A stretch of DNA of 64,000 nucleotides from Pseudocolwellia sp. AS88 (GTDB lineage: Bacteria > Pseudomonadota > Gammaproteobacteria > Enterobacterales > Alteromonadaceae): NCBI RefSeq assembly GCF_030551755.1, contig NZ_JAUPEC010000015.1, forward strand, positions 47,453 to 111,452, given 5' to 3'. The notes below the pieces were generated by a model. The model had not been told where the DNA came from. It was given only the letters and a program-made list of their open reading frames with translations, and ran no database searches. Position 1 is the first letter of the stretch. Every line of letters begins with the position of its first letter. A program made the position numbers and the translations under genes. Below, in pieces: positions 1 through 9,437 of this stretch.

Positions 1-1181
1 CAAGTCGAGCTGCTGCTATGACAGGGTTGTATCCTTCAAGAACAAGTATTCATCGTCATCTATCTGGTTTTGAACATCATGAAAATTTTTCAATGGCTGA
101 TTGGTTAGATACTGAAGAAGTAAATATGCCAAAAGTAATGAAATCTGCAGGTTATAAAACTGCACATTTTGGTAAATGGCATATGGGCAATAATGGCGGT
201 GCCCCAGAGCCTGTAGAGTACGGTTATGATGAAGCTAAAGTCTTTAATGGTAATGGGCCACAAACCACATTTGCAGATCTTTATGACGATGCCGTTGATT
301 TTATGCAACGAAATAAAGATGAACCATTCTTTATTAATTTATGGATACACGAAACTCATACGCCTCATGATCCAAGTAAAAAATCTTTAGAAAAATATAA
401 GCATTTAAATGAACAAGATCGTGTATACGCTGCTGTTGTTGATGGTGCGGATGTACGTATTGGTAAAGTATTAAAAGCGCTAGATGATTTGAACCTTACT
501 GATAATACGTTAGTTGTTTTTTCTAGCGATAATGGCCCTGAACATACAGGCACTGAAAAAGACAAAAGACATGGTGATGGTAAGTTAAACATTATGCAAG
601 GCCCGTATCCTTTCGGAAAATACTACAGCACGGGCTCTTCAGCTGGATTACGTGGAGGTAAACGTGACACTTATGAAGGTGGTTTACGTGTACCATTTAT
701 AGTGAGATGGCCTGCTGCAGTACCTGTAGGACGTGTAGATACACAATCAATTGTAACGGCTGTTGATTTATTACCTACCTTTGCAGAAGCTGCTGGCGCA
801 ACATTGCCTGAAGGTTATAAATCGGATGGTCAAAGTGTATTGTCTTTACTTAAAGGCGGAACAAGTAAGCGTGAAAAGCCGATGTTTTGGGAGTGGCGTT
901 ATGGTAAAAGCGATGGTAAAGAGCCAATGTTAGCTGTGCGTGAAGGACCGTGGAAGCTTTTTGTTCATCAACATAATAATAGTGTTGAATTATACAATGT
1001 AATGCTAGACAGGAATGAAACTAGAGATGTTTCAGAACTACATCCTGAAATGGTTAAATCAATGAAAGCTTTAGCACTTGATTGGAAAAAAACACTACCT
1101 GTTGAGCCACGCCCTAATGCGGTATCTGAAAGTCGTTTAAAAAAATCAGTAAAGATGAAAAATAAGCACACTAAAGCATAA
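1..1181 (+). CDS. Sulfatase, type I (S1 family), 5'-truncated by window edge
   Basis: Arylsulfatase-type hydrolase that removes sulfate esters, probably from a sulfated glycan. The reading frame is open to base 1 and starts inside the active-site signature: the first codons read P-S-R-A-A-A-M-T-G, the tail of C-x-P-S-R, so the formylglycine cysteine and N-terminus lie upstream of the window. Downstream alkaline-phosphatase-fold motifs are present: HFGKWH, FFINLWIHETHTPH and a metal-binding VVFSSDNGPE. A basic C-terminal tail (KKSVKMKNKHTKA) ends the protein. The ATG at 18 is internal to the signature and is not the real start. It is followed at close spacing by an SGNH hydrolase and two fucosidase-type genes on the same strand. 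The family is clear; the exact substrate is not. Confidence 0.93.
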   Translation, partial: SRAAAMTGLYPSRTSIHRHLSGFEHHENFSMADWLDTEEVNMPKVMKSAGYKTAHFGKWHMGNNGGAPEPVEYGYDEAKVFNGNGPQTTFADLYDDAVDFMQRNKDEPFFINLWIHETHTPHDPSKKSLEKYKHLNEQDRVYAAVVDGADVRIGKVLKALDDLNLTDNTLVVFSSDNGPEHTGTEKDKRHGDGKLNIMQGPYPFGKYYSTGSSAGLRGGKRDTYEGGLRVPFIVRWPAAVPVGRVDTQSIVTAVDLLPTFAEAAGATLPEGYKSDGQSVLSLLKGGTSKREKPMFWEWRYGKSDGKEPMLAVREGPWKLFVHQHNNSVELYNVMLDRNETRDVSELHPEMVKSMKALALDWKKTLPVEPRPNAVSESRLKKSVKMKNKHTKA

Positions 1182-1248
1182 GGTTTTAGTTACTCGCATT
1201 GTAAATAATTTTGTAATGCGAGATTTTTTAATATTTAAGAAGAATAAT

Positions 1249-2067
1249 ATGAAGAATTTATTAAGCTCATTGTTTAGTTTTAAAAAAGTTACACAGAAAG
1301 TGATATTTGTTATGTCTGCTAGTATTTTATTTACTAGTTTTTTTACGCAGGCAACTGAGTTAAACACAGCACAAGCCGCTTGGGAAAATTTAGTAGGAGA
1401 AAGATTCGTTAGTAGACCTGAATTTGCTTATGTTAAAAATAATCCATCATTACCTAATGTATTGCTATATGGAGATTCTATCTCTATCCACTATACAGAA
1501 CAGGTGCGTGAAAATTTAGATAATAAAGCAAATGTATATCGTTTATACCGTAATGGCTCTGATTCAGGAGGGGTTATTACAAAGATGAATAAAATGCTTT
1601 CGGTTATGCAAAACCCAGAATTAAAAGATCATTGGTCGTTTAGCTGGGATGTAATTCACTTTAACGTTGGGCTTCATGATCTTAAATATGTAGCAAACGG
1701 TAAACTTGATAAAGTTAATGGCAAGCTAGTTAGTACAATTACAGAGTATAAAAATAACCTTAGAAATATTGTTATTTATCTTAAAAAACTAGCGCCAAAA
1801 GCTCAATTGATTTTTGCAACAACAACACCCGTTCCAGAAGGTGAATTAGGTCGATTTGCCGGCGATGAAGAAAAATATAACACAGCTGCACTTGACGTTT
1901 TAAAAGATTTTCCGGAAGTAGAAATTAATGACTTATATCAATTAACTAAGCCTAATCACAATAAATGGTGGTTAAAACCGGGTGATGTTCATTACAACCC
2001 ACAAGGTACTAAAGCACATGCGAATAAAGTGGCTAAAGTAATCTTGTCACAAAACATATTCAATTAA
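1249..2067 (+). CDS. Secreted SGNH/GDSL-family hydrolase
   Basis: Putative esterase that would remove acyl groups from carbohydrate. Block I is visible as LLYGDSISIHY (nucleophile Ser in GDS). A later FNVGLHD fits the Gly/Asn blocks, and the catalytic D-x-H is GDVHYNPQGTKAH near the C-terminus. The N-terminus has a basic stretch then a hydrophobic core (VIFVMSASILFTSFF) ending near QATE, so export is likely. An ATG at 1216 would add 11 residues. I prefer 1249 because AAGAAG lies about 6-10 bases upstream and the signal peptide is then of normal length. It sits between the partial sulfatase and GH29, probably in one transcript. Substrate (acetyl or other acyl) cannot be read from sequence. Confidence 0.85.
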   Translation: MKNLLSSLFSFKKVTQKVIFVMSASILFTSFFTQATELNTAQAAWENLVGERFVSRPEFAYVKNNPSLPNVLLYGDSISIHYTEQVRENLDNKANVYRLYRNGSDSGGVITKMNKMLSVMQNPELKDHWSFSWDVIHFNVGLHDLKYVANGKLDKVNGKLVSTITEYKNNLRNIVIYLKKLAPKAQLIFATTTPVPEGELGRFAGDEEKYNTAALDVLKDFPEVEINDLYQLTKPNHNKWWLKPGDVHYNPQGTKAHANKVAKVILSQNIFN

Positions 2068-2085
2068 ATCGTTTAGGAATGACTT

Positions 2086-3990
2086 ATGAAACATAATAAA
2101 AAGAAAATAGCGACTCAGTTATCAAGTTTATTATTGGTAACTAGTACTTTATGTATGCCAGCATATGCACAAGAAGAGGCAACTAAAAGTAAGCAACTTT
2201 CAATGGATGAGCTTTGGGGAGAAAGCGGATTAGATAAGGCAAAACATGCAAACGCTGAACGGGGAGCATGGTTTTCTCAAGATAAATACTCAATGTTTAT
2301 ACATTGGGGATTGTTTTCTATACCTGCTGGCGAATGGAAAGGTAAAACCTATTACGGCATATCCGAATGGTTAATGTCTAATAGAGTTGCCGACATTTCT
2401 GTAGATGAGTACAAAGAGTTAACAAAGCAGTTTAACCCTACCGAATTTGACGCTAAAGCTGTGGTACAACTTGCAGTTGATGCAGGCATGAAAAACATTG
2501 TTATAACTGCAAAGCATCATGAAGGTTTTGCTATGTATAACTCTAAAAGTAGTAAATACGATATTGAAGATGCAACACCATTTAAGCGAGATCCATTAAA
2601 AGAATTAGCAGAAGCTGCTAAAGACGCGGGTATCGGTTTAGGCTTTTATTATTCACAAATGCAAGATTGGTATGAGCAAGGTGGTGCGGGTATCTCTTGG
2701 AATGACGAAAATCAAAAGGGTGACTTTACCACTTACTTTAACGACAAAGTTGTACCACAAGTTACTGAATTATTGACAGAATATGGTGATATTAAAACCG
2801 TATGGTTTGATACTCCAGGTGGTATGACAAAAGACCAATCAATGCAATTAGTTAATTTAGTGAGAGATTTACAACCTGCAGCCATGATTAATAGCCGTAT
2901 TGGTAATGGTGTTGGTGACTTTTCAACCCTTGGTGACCACAGTCTTTCTCAAGTTAACCATCCTGGTTTATGGGAAACTATTGACACAACTAACAATAGT
3001 TGGGGACACGCTTGGTATGATAATAACTGGAAATCAGGTACTGAAATTATCCATCGTTTAACCTCTACTGTAGCTCGTGGTGGAAATTACATGATCAATA
3101 TTGGCCCAACAGGTACAGGTGCTGTGCCAGATATGGCGGCTAAAGGTTTACGTAGAGCAGGTGTGTGGCTTAAATCTTATGGTGACACTATTTACGGAGC
3201 TAGTGCTTCTCCATGGGGACGAGCACAAGCTTGGGGTGATATCACAGTAAAAGAAAATATGGTTTATTTACATATTTTTGATTGGCCCGAAAATGGTGAA
3301 ATTAATCTGTCAGGGCTAAATAACAATATTGTATCTGCTCGTTTGTTAAATAGTGATAAACCTGGATTTATCGACAATTTATTAAATGGTGATCAAGGTG
3401 AAGTAACTTTCGACAAAGAAAATAATGGTTGGAGCCGTTTTACTTTACCAGAGCACAAACCTAATGTTCTAGTACCCGTTATTGCTGTTGAACTAGATGG
3501 TACTCCAGAAGTCACTAAAGTATCGGGTGTTGACCCAAGTATTAGAACAACCTTAAATTCTGCGTTTGCAACGTGTAATGGTTGTAAAAATACCGAAATT
3601 CGTTGGATGCAAAAATTCGGTGACTGGAACTACGCAAACAATTTATTAAATTGGGAAGATGGCGGCGAAGGTGTTTGGGATGTAGATGTAGCAATAGCAG
3701 GAGACTACTTTTTTGAAGTTGAATATTCTGCGGATGATGTGGTTGATTTTAGTGAGTGGAAGTTTATTTTCGGTGATAAAACTATGATGTTACAAGCTTT
3801 AGACACAGGTGAACGCAAAAACTCTAAGCGTCAACCAAAAGGCCGCACTTTATTCCGTTACCGCACAGACGAAGTGGGTGTTGTTAACCTCAAAGCCGGT
3901 AAACAAAGCATAAAAGTTATACCTAAAGGTGAAGTTGTTGGTGGTGGTATAAATTTAAAAGCTATTCACTTAACCCCAATTGTTGAATAA
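2086..3990 (+). CDS. GH29 alpha-L-fucosidase, secreted
   Basis: Retaining exo-alpha-L-fucosidase. After a signal peptide ending near AYA-QEE, the catalytic barrel shows the family motifs: SMFIHWGLFSIPAGEWKGK, the HHEGFAMY block, and VWFDTPGG, where Asp about residue 242 is the expected nucleophile (family knowledge). An INSRIGNGVGDF block and a GGNYMINIGPTG block follow. The protein is longer than a minimal GH29: about 150 extra C-terminal residues (from about 480) contain a CNGCKN pair and look like a beta-sandwich accessory domain. Start ATG 2086 follows AGGAATG. It lies 18 bases after the SGNH hydrolase and 24 before the beta-helix gene, fitting a four-gene plus-strand operon. Confidence 0.94.
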   Translation: MKHNKKKIATQLSSLLLVTSTLCMPAYAQEEATKSKQLSMDELWGESGLDKAKHANAERGAWFSQDKYSMFIHWGLFSIPAGEWKGKTYYGISEWLMSNRVADISVDEYKELTKQFNPTEFDAKAVVQLAVDAGMKNIVITAKHHEGFAMYNSKSSKYDIEDATPFKRDPLKELAEAAKDAGIGLGFYYSQMQDWYEQGGAGISWNDENQKGDFTTYFNDKVVPQVTELLTEYGDIKTVWFDTPGGMTKDQSMQLVNLVRDLQPAAMINSRIGNGVGDFSTLGDHSLSQVNHPGLWETIDTTNNSWGHAWYDNNWKSGTEIIHRLTSTVARGGNYMINIGPTGTGAVPDMAAKGLRRAGVWLKSYGDTIYGASASPWGRAQAWGDITVKENMVYLHIFDWPENGEINLSGLNNNIVSARLLNSDKPGFIDNLLNGDQGEVTFDKENNGWSRFTLPEHKPNVLVPVIAVELDGTPEVTKVSGVDPSIRTTLNSAFATCNGCKNTEIRWMQKFGDWNYANNLLNWEDGGEGVWDVDVAIAGDYFFEVEYSADDVVDFSEWKFIFGDKTMMLQALDTGERKNSKRQPKGRTLFRYRTDEVGVVNLKAGKQSIKVIPKGEVVGGGINLKAIHLTPIVE

Positions 3991-4014
3991 CAATTTAAAT
4001 ATAAGGAATACATT

Positions 4015-6282
4015 GTGATAAATAATAACTTTCCACGCCGTCGTTTTTTAAAGCTATCTGGTGCAAGTTTAGCCGTTTCTGCGTTGTCACTACCGTTGAT
4101 CAGTTGTGCTAATAAAATAATTAGTTCAACACCTGTTATTTCTGATAAAGCAGACTTTTATGTCGCTGTTAATGGTAATGACAATTGGTCGGGTATTGCA
4201 GCCGTAAACACCAAAAACACAACTAATGGGCCTTTTGCTACATTAGAGCGTGCTCGCGATGCAGTACGAGTGCTAAAGAAAGCGCAACCTAATAAAAACA
4301 TTACGGTACTTATTCGTGGTGGCTTGTATAAATTAGATGAAACTGTTGTGTTTGGTCTTGAAGATTCAGCAGCAGACAATTACACCATTACTTACGCAGC
4401 TTATCCAAATGAAAAGCCTGTTTTTAGTTCTGGCCGTCATATTACCGGTTGGGAAAAAGCACCTAGTAATATTTCTGGTTTGCCAGATAAAGCAAAAGGT
4501 CAGGTGTGGCAAGCAAATATAAATGAAGGCATTACAACATTATATGATGACTTAGGTCGATTACCTCGTACTCGCACAAACGGTTTTATTACCGCTCCTA
4601 AAGGTAAAAGAGACGTTGTTAACTTTCCTCAAAATATGTTTATAGATTGGGTTAATCCTAATGATGCTGAACTGTTCGTTCGTCCACATCATGCTTGGAT
4701 TGTTAACGTTCTTCCTTTTAAATCTATGAATAAAGATAAACGGACTGCGACCACCACTCAAGAAGCAACCTATGCAATGAATGAATTACATTTTTTACCT
4801 AAAAATGAAAATGCGTGGGTTGAAAATGTTATTGAAGAATTAAATGCACCGGGTAAATGGGTTGTTGATACTAGAGTAGGTAAAGTATATTTATGGCCTC
4901 GAAATAATCAACAAGCAGAAGAGCTTAATGCAAATGTTGTAACTCCTGAACTACTCGAGTTATTCCGTATTGAAGGCGATATAGACGAAGAAGGTTTAAA
5001 AGACACTCCAGTTAAAAACTTACACTTTAATGGTTTAACATTTAAGCACGGTAAACGTTTTACAATAGCAAAAGATGATAAAGGCTTACAGCATGACTGG
5101 GATTTTCATGATAAAGCAAACTCATTAGTACGTTTTAGAGGCGCTGAAAACTGCATTATAGAAAACTGTCACTTTGTTGATAGTGGTAGTGGTGCTATTC
5201 GCATCGACTTACATGGTCAACATAACACCATAAGAAATAATCATATTGAACATCTTGGTGGTGCAGGGATCTTACTTGCTGGGTATGGCCCTGGTATTAA
5301 AGACGTTAATCATCATAATACAGTGCTTAATAATCACATACATGATATTGGCGAAATTTATAATCATTCTCATGGCATATTAGTTTGGCAAAGTGGTGAA
5401 AACTATGTAGCGAATAATCTGATTCATAATACTGATTATATCGGCATTACTGTTTCTGGATTCATGACTCACTTTTTTGATAAAAAAGGAAATGGCCGGG
5501 AACTACTTAGAACTTTACGCAAAAATGAAGTTGTTGCAGCTAAAGGTAATAAATATACGTTAGACGAGGTTCGACCATATCTTCACAGTCATGACAACAT
5601 CGTTGAAAATAATGAAATACACCATGTTATGCAGAAATTAGCTGATGGCAATGCAATGTATATCCGAGGCTCAGGTGCGGGTAATGTATTTAGGCGTAAC
5701 TATATTCACCACCTAGTTGGCGACACAGCAATGCAAGCTGCTATTCGCACTGATGGTGGACAAATGGATACATTGATCAGCGAAAATATTATTTTTCACT
5801 GTCGTAGTCAAGGCATCAAATTAAAGTTAAATAACCGTGCTGAAAATAACATTATTGTCGATATTTTAAAGGCTAAGCATAACGGTAAGCCAATGCCAGT
5901 TACCTTTTTCTCATTAAGAGAAGGTCCAATGACAGGCGCTAGCCTTAAAAACAATATTATGTATTCTACAGCAGATGACTGTGATTTTTATAATGAGCAA
6001 TCTATGACAGGTGAAAAAACTCAAGATAGAAGAGGTCGTGCTCCAGCTAATTCTAAAGATGCGGATACGGATAATAATATTTACTTCTGTGCCCCTAATC
6101 CTAGTTTAGGTGAAGAATTTCTAACTAAGCAGAAATCAGATGGTGTTGATATTCATAGTTTAGCAATTGATCCTCTCTTTGTTGATATTACTAACGGAGA
6201 TTTACGTTTACGTAAAGATTCACCAGCATTTAAATTTGGTTTTAAAACCATTGATATGAGTAAAATAGGTTTAACTTCTTAA
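4015..6282 (+). CDS. GH141-like right-handed beta-helix protein, Tat lipoprotein
   Basis: Large parallel beta-helix protein resembling GH141, a family that includes alpha-L-fucosidases and xylanases. The start is GTG with AAGGAA about 8 bases upstream. The N-terminus reads NFPRRRFLKLSG followed by a hydrophobic stretch and a lipobox-like LISC, so export by Tat with possible lipidation at that Cys is likely. The opening FYVAVNGNDNWSG and GPFATLERARDAVR are typical of this beta-helix group. From about residue 330 to 640 there are many Asn/His-rich coils (ENCHF, IRNNHIEHLGGAGI, NNHIHDIGE, ENNEIHHV). Last gene of the fucosidase operon. The family call is by motif pattern only; enzymatic specificity is inferred from the neighbourhood. 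Confidence 0.8.
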   Translation: MINNNFPRRRFLKLSGASLAVSALSLPLISCANKIISSTPVISDKADFYVAVNGNDNWSGIAAVNTKNTTNGPFATLERARDAVRVLKKAQPNKNITVLIRGGLYKLDETVVFGLEDSAADNYTITYAAYPNEKPVFSSGRHITGWEKAPSNISGLPDKAKGQVWQANINEGITTLYDDLGRLPRTRTNGFITAPKGKRDVVNFPQNMFIDWVNPNDAELFVRPHHAWIVNVLPFKSMNKDKRTATTTQEATYAMNELHFLPKNENAWVENVIEELNAPGKWVVDTRVGKVYLWPRNNQQAEELNANVVTPELLELFRIEGDIDEEGLKDTPVKNLHFNGLTFKHGKRFTIAKDDKGLQHDWDFHDKANSLVRFRGAENCIIENCHFVDSGSGAIRIDLHGQHNTIRNNHIEHLGGAGILLAGYGPGIKDVNHHNTVLNNHIHDIGEIYNHSHGILVWQSGENYVANNLIHNTDYIGITVSGFMTHFFDKKGNGRELLRTLRKNEVVAAKGNKYTLDEVRPYLHSHDNIVENNEIHHVMQKLADGNAMYIRGSGAGNVFRRNYIHHLVGDTAMQAAIRTDGGQMDTLISENIIFHCRSQGIKLKLNNRAENNIIVDILKAKHNGKPMPVTFFSLREGPMTGASLKNNIMYSTADDCDFYNEQSMTGEKTQDRRGRAPANSKDADTDNNIYFCAPNPSLGEEFLTKQKSDGVDIHSLAIDPLFVDITNGDLRLRKDSPAFKFGFKTIDMSKIGLTS

Positions 6283-6295
6283 TACTTATTTATAA

Positions 6296-6337
6296 AGTTT
6301 TAATGTACTAATTATCATTTATTAGTACATTAAAACT
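6296..6337 (+). terminator. Long hairpin terminator after fucosidase operon
   Basis: A perfect 17-bp inverted repeat (6296-6312 with 6321-6337, 8-base loop) lies 13 bases after the stop codon of the GH141-like gene. The stem is AT-rich with A/T flanks, so it may act in both directions. The flanking T-run is short, so the termination role is inferred. Confidence 0.55.
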
Positions 6338-6783
6338 ATTATTTTCTAACTCTTTTAAGTCAACTTTCATTCAACTTTCATTCAACTTTATTTTATTGCC
6401 CATCATTAAACTTATAAAGATCAGATGCATCTTTCTATCATGTTTTTTCGTCATATTAAGAGAAGCCAAGTTTAACTAAACGTTAAAGTTAGATTACCTT
6501 TGAATATTCATTGCTAATATTATTTTTAGTATACATTTAGAGGTATTATTATGTATAAAAATACTTTATATTATTCATTGTTTTTGTTTTATGTGTTATT
6601 TTTATATAGATAACAAGTGTTTTTCTGATGGTTTTACTGTTTTTAAATAAATGTCATTGTTTTGGTGTTTTTTTATATGTAATGGTCTTTATTTTTTGTT
6701 CAGTTAAAAATGTATGATGAGTATTTTAAAGTTTGTTTGCTCATGATTGAAGTACGTATTTTGGGGTTGTTTAAACTTTATTT
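6338..6783. other. AT-rich intergenic region
   Basis: About 450 bases without a credible gene. It holds a short tandem repeat (CAACTTTCATT-like unit, two and a half copies, 6361-6389) and long T-rich stretches. It must contain the promoter of the efflux operon beginning at 6784, but no convincing -35/-10 pair stands out and the first gene has no clear Shine-Dalgarno sequence. Confidence 0.6.
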
Positions 6784-8181
6784 ATGAAATGTATAAAACT
6801 ATTTTTTATTATTATTTTGACATCGTGCGCACAGCAAAAAGAAGTTAAAATAACAAAGATTGCAACACCAAAGTTATTTATTGCCCAAGGCACTGATCAC
6901 CTTGATACAAAATGGTGGAATAGTTTTAATAATAAATCTCTGTCAGGATTTGTTGTTCAAGGGCTTGAAAATAATATTTCTTTAAAAGCTAACGAACTCA
7001 GATTAAAAAGCTCTGAGATTGACACCTCAATTGCAAATAGTGAACGCTATCCATCGTTAAGCGCAAATGCTAGTGCTTCATCTGATTTTGATAACTTTGG
7101 GAATGTTGATAATGTCTCTTTAGGATTAAGCTCCAGTTGGGAAATTGATTTATGGGGGGGGATAAATGCCAATATTAATCGTTCCCATTGGAATTTACAG
7201 GAAGATTATGCTTTATACCGTGGTAGATCTAATTTAGTTGCTGGAAGTATAACTAACGCTTGGTTAGGAGTAATTACAGAGCAAGAAAAAGAACAAGTAC
7301 TGGCTGAGCAATATAAGCGAACAAAAGATGCGTTAAAAGTAATAACACGACGTTTTGAAATGGGTAAAAACTCTGTTACTAATATTTGGCAACAACAAAG
7401 GTTGTTAAAATCGATTGAAGTTCAACAATCTAATAATGAAGCAGATTTATATCTCTACCGACAAACACTGGCATTATGGTTAGCTGTTCCTACTGACCAA
7501 ATTAATATTGATCAAACATTATCATTACCTAAACTGCCAGCATTACCTGATATTGGAATACCTGCGCAAGTCCTTAAATTTAGACCTGATGTTCAGCAAG
7601 CCTTCGCTAAAATTCAAGCCGCTAACGAAAACCTAGCGATAGCCTTATCCAATCAATATCCGCGTGTAACTTTAAGAGCTAATTATTCTACCTCATCCAG
7701 CTCTATAAATGATTTACTTGATGATTGGGCTGGAAACTTAATAGCATCATTAGCAATGCCACTATTTGATAGTGGCGTTCTAAAATCTGTTGTAGAACAA
7801 CGAAAGTTAGAGTTAAAAGCGTTAATTTTAGATTATCAGCAAGTGTGGTTAGAAGCTATCGCTTCTGTTAATCAAGTATTAATTAACGAGTCGCAGCTAC
7901 TGCAAATACGTAAAAACTTAAATCAACAATTAAATCTAGCCAAGAAAACAGAAAAGCTTACTAAAGTTAAATATTTAAGTGGTAAAACTAATTACCTCGA
8001 TCTGTTAAGGGCACAAGAAAGTATATTGTCGTTAGAAAGACAAAAAATAGATGCTAACAAAAGAGTAATGACCAATCGAGTTTTGTTATATCGAGAGCTA
8101 AGCCATGGGGATTTTTCACTTAACAAGCAAGTTAGTCGTAATCATATTGATGGTAATAATAAAAGCAATCAGGGAATATAA
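6784..8181 (+). CDS. RND efflux outer-membrane lipoprotein (NodT/OprM type)
   Basis: TolC-like outer-membrane channel of a tripartite efflux pump. A short signal peptide ends in the lipobox LTSC, so the mature protein should be lipid-anchored. The sequence has the duplicated outer-membrane efflux domain: LGLSSSWEIDLWGGINANI in the first half and LIASLAMPLFDSGVLKSVV in the second, with long helical stretches rich in Gln, Leu and Asn. LKFRPDVQQA is the conserved R-P-D motif between halves. Length 465 aa is normal. It is first in a three-gene operon with an adaptor (5-base gap) and an RND permease. No regulator adjoins it, and the transported substrate cannot be told. Confidence 0.92.
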   Translation: MKCIKLFFIIILTSCAQQKEVKITKIATPKLFIAQGTDHLDTKWWNSFNNKSLSGFVVQGLENNISLKANELRLKSSEIDTSIANSERYPSLSANASASSDFDNFGNVDNVSLGLSSSWEIDLWGGINANINRSHWNLQEDYALYRGRSNLVAGSITNAWLGVITEQEKEQVLAEQYKRTKDALKVITRRFEMGKNSVTNIWQQQRLLKSIEVQQSNNEADLYLYRQTLALWLAVPTDQINIDQTLSLPKLPALPDIGIPAQVLKFRPDVQQAFAKIQAANENLAIALSNQYPRVTLRANYSTSSSSINDLLDDWAGNLIASLAMPLFDSGVLKSVVEQRKLELKALILDYQQVWLEAIASVNQVLINESQLLQIRKNLNQQLNLAKKTEKLTKVKYLSGKTNYLDLLRAQESILSLERQKIDANKRVMTNRVLLYRELSHGDFSLNKQVSRNHIDGNNKSNQGI

Positions 8182-8186
8182 TCTTA

Positions 8187-9437
8187 ATGCGTAACTTCTT
8201 CTTTTCAAAAAAACTATTACCTCTTTTTATTGTTATTTTAGGCGGAGTATTAGGGTATTTAATTCTTGAAGCTGGAGAGAAAAAACCTAATCAATTTCAA
8301 AAAAAGAAAACTAAACGTGTTCGTGTTGTGCAAACAATAGAATTAGAACGAGGCTCGGTTATACCATCATGGGAAGCCTCTGGTTTTGTTATTGCTGCAG
8401 AATCTGTTGATGTTAGCCCTCGTGTGGCAGGAAATATAGAATCAATAAACCCTGAAGCCATACCAGGAGGCTTATTAAAAAAAGGGCAATGGCTAGCATC
8501 TCTTGAAACAATTGAATACCAACTTGCCTTGCAATCGCAACAATCTCAATTAGCCCAAGCCCAGGCGAATTTAGAATTAGAATTAGCAGATCAAGTGTTA
8601 GCGCAAGAAGAATTAAAATTACTTGGTGATCATGTTGTTATTGAACAGTCGCTTGTACTTCGAGAGCCACAATTAACCGTTGCTAAAGCAAGAGTATCAG
8701 TTGCTCAAAATAATCTTGATAAAGCTAAGTTAGATTTAGACCGCACTAAAGTACTTATGCCGTTTGATGGAAAAATAGTGAGTAAGAATATAGGTCAAGG
8801 AAGTAAGGTTTCTACCAACACGACATTGTTTTCAATTGTTAACACAAACACATATTGGCTTGAAGTAAAAATACCGCATAAATTTTTCAACATTCTTGAT
8901 GCTGAGCAAATGGCTAAAGTTAGCCAACAGCGTATATGGGGCGATAGCGTTAATCGTCAAGCAAAGGTACTTTCATTCTCACCTGAACTTGATAGTAACG
9001 ACAGGCAAGTAAAAATTCTTTTATCTATTGAAAATCCACTATCAGAAAATTCAACATTGCCTTCTGTGTTTATTAACGACTTCTTAAACGTCGAATTGAT
9101 GGGTAAGCCAATAAACAACGCTTGGACGATTAAATATTCTTGGTTGCAAGCTGACAACACCATTTGGGTGGTTGATAAAAATAATACATTACAGAAAAGA
9201 CCAGTAAAAATACTTTTCAAAGGCCGTGAACTGATTTATATAGATACTGATGTTGAAGATGGAGACAGAGCACTTGCTGAAAAGCCTGGTATAGCAAGTG
9301 TTGGATTGAAGGTTAATACGCGTGAAGATCTTGCTCGATCTATAGAGGAAGAAGGCGATAAAAGCTATCAAAAAATAAATCAAACGAGGATGACAAAAGC
9401 AATAAAAAATCAGAAAGGATTAAAGCATGAAATTTAG
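8187..9437 (+). CDS. RND efflux periplasmic adaptor (HlyD/MFP family)
   Basis: Membrane-fusion protein linking the RND permease to the outer-membrane channel. One N-terminal membrane anchor (LPLFIVILGGVLGYLIL) precedes a barrel-sandwich lipoyl-like half (VDVSPRVAGNIESI), a coiled coil rich in Gln/Leu/Ala (about 110-180) and the second half (LDRTKVLMPFDGKIVSKNIG). The tail from about 370 is highly charged (REDLARSIEEEGDKSY) and longer than usual. Its last 11 bases overlap the permease start, suggesting translational coupling. There is no Cys lipobox, so anchoring is by the N-terminal helix. Confidence 0.92.
   Translation: MRNFFFSKKLLPLFIVILGGVLGYLILEAGEKKPNQFQKKKTKRVRVVQTIELERGSVIPSWEASGFVIAAESVDVSPRVAGNIESINPEAIPGGLLKKGQWLASLETIEYQLALQSQQSQLAQAQANLELELADQVLAQEELKLLGDHVVIEQSLVLREPQLTVAKARVSVAQNNLDKAKLDLDRTKVLMPFDGKIVSKNIGQGSKVSTNTTLFSIVNTNTYWLEVKIPHKFFNILDAEQMAKVSQQRIWGDSVNRQAKVLSFSPELDSNDRQVKILLSIENPLSENSTLPSVFINDFLNVELMGKPINNAWTIKYSWLQADNTIWVVDKNNTLQKRPVKILFKGRELIYIDTDVEDGDRALAEKPGIASVGLKVNTREDLARSIEEEGDKSYQKINQTRMTKAIKNQKGLKHEI

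Noticed and set aside
1216..1248. ATG at 1216 as start of the SGNH hydrolase
   Set aside because: It gives an overlong charged leader; the ATG at 1249 has better spacing to AAGAAG and a normal signal peptide.
6361..6389. Short tandem CAACTTTCATT repeat
   Set aside because: Two and a half copies in AT-rich intergenic DNA; too short and isolated to be a CRISPR array or an origin.
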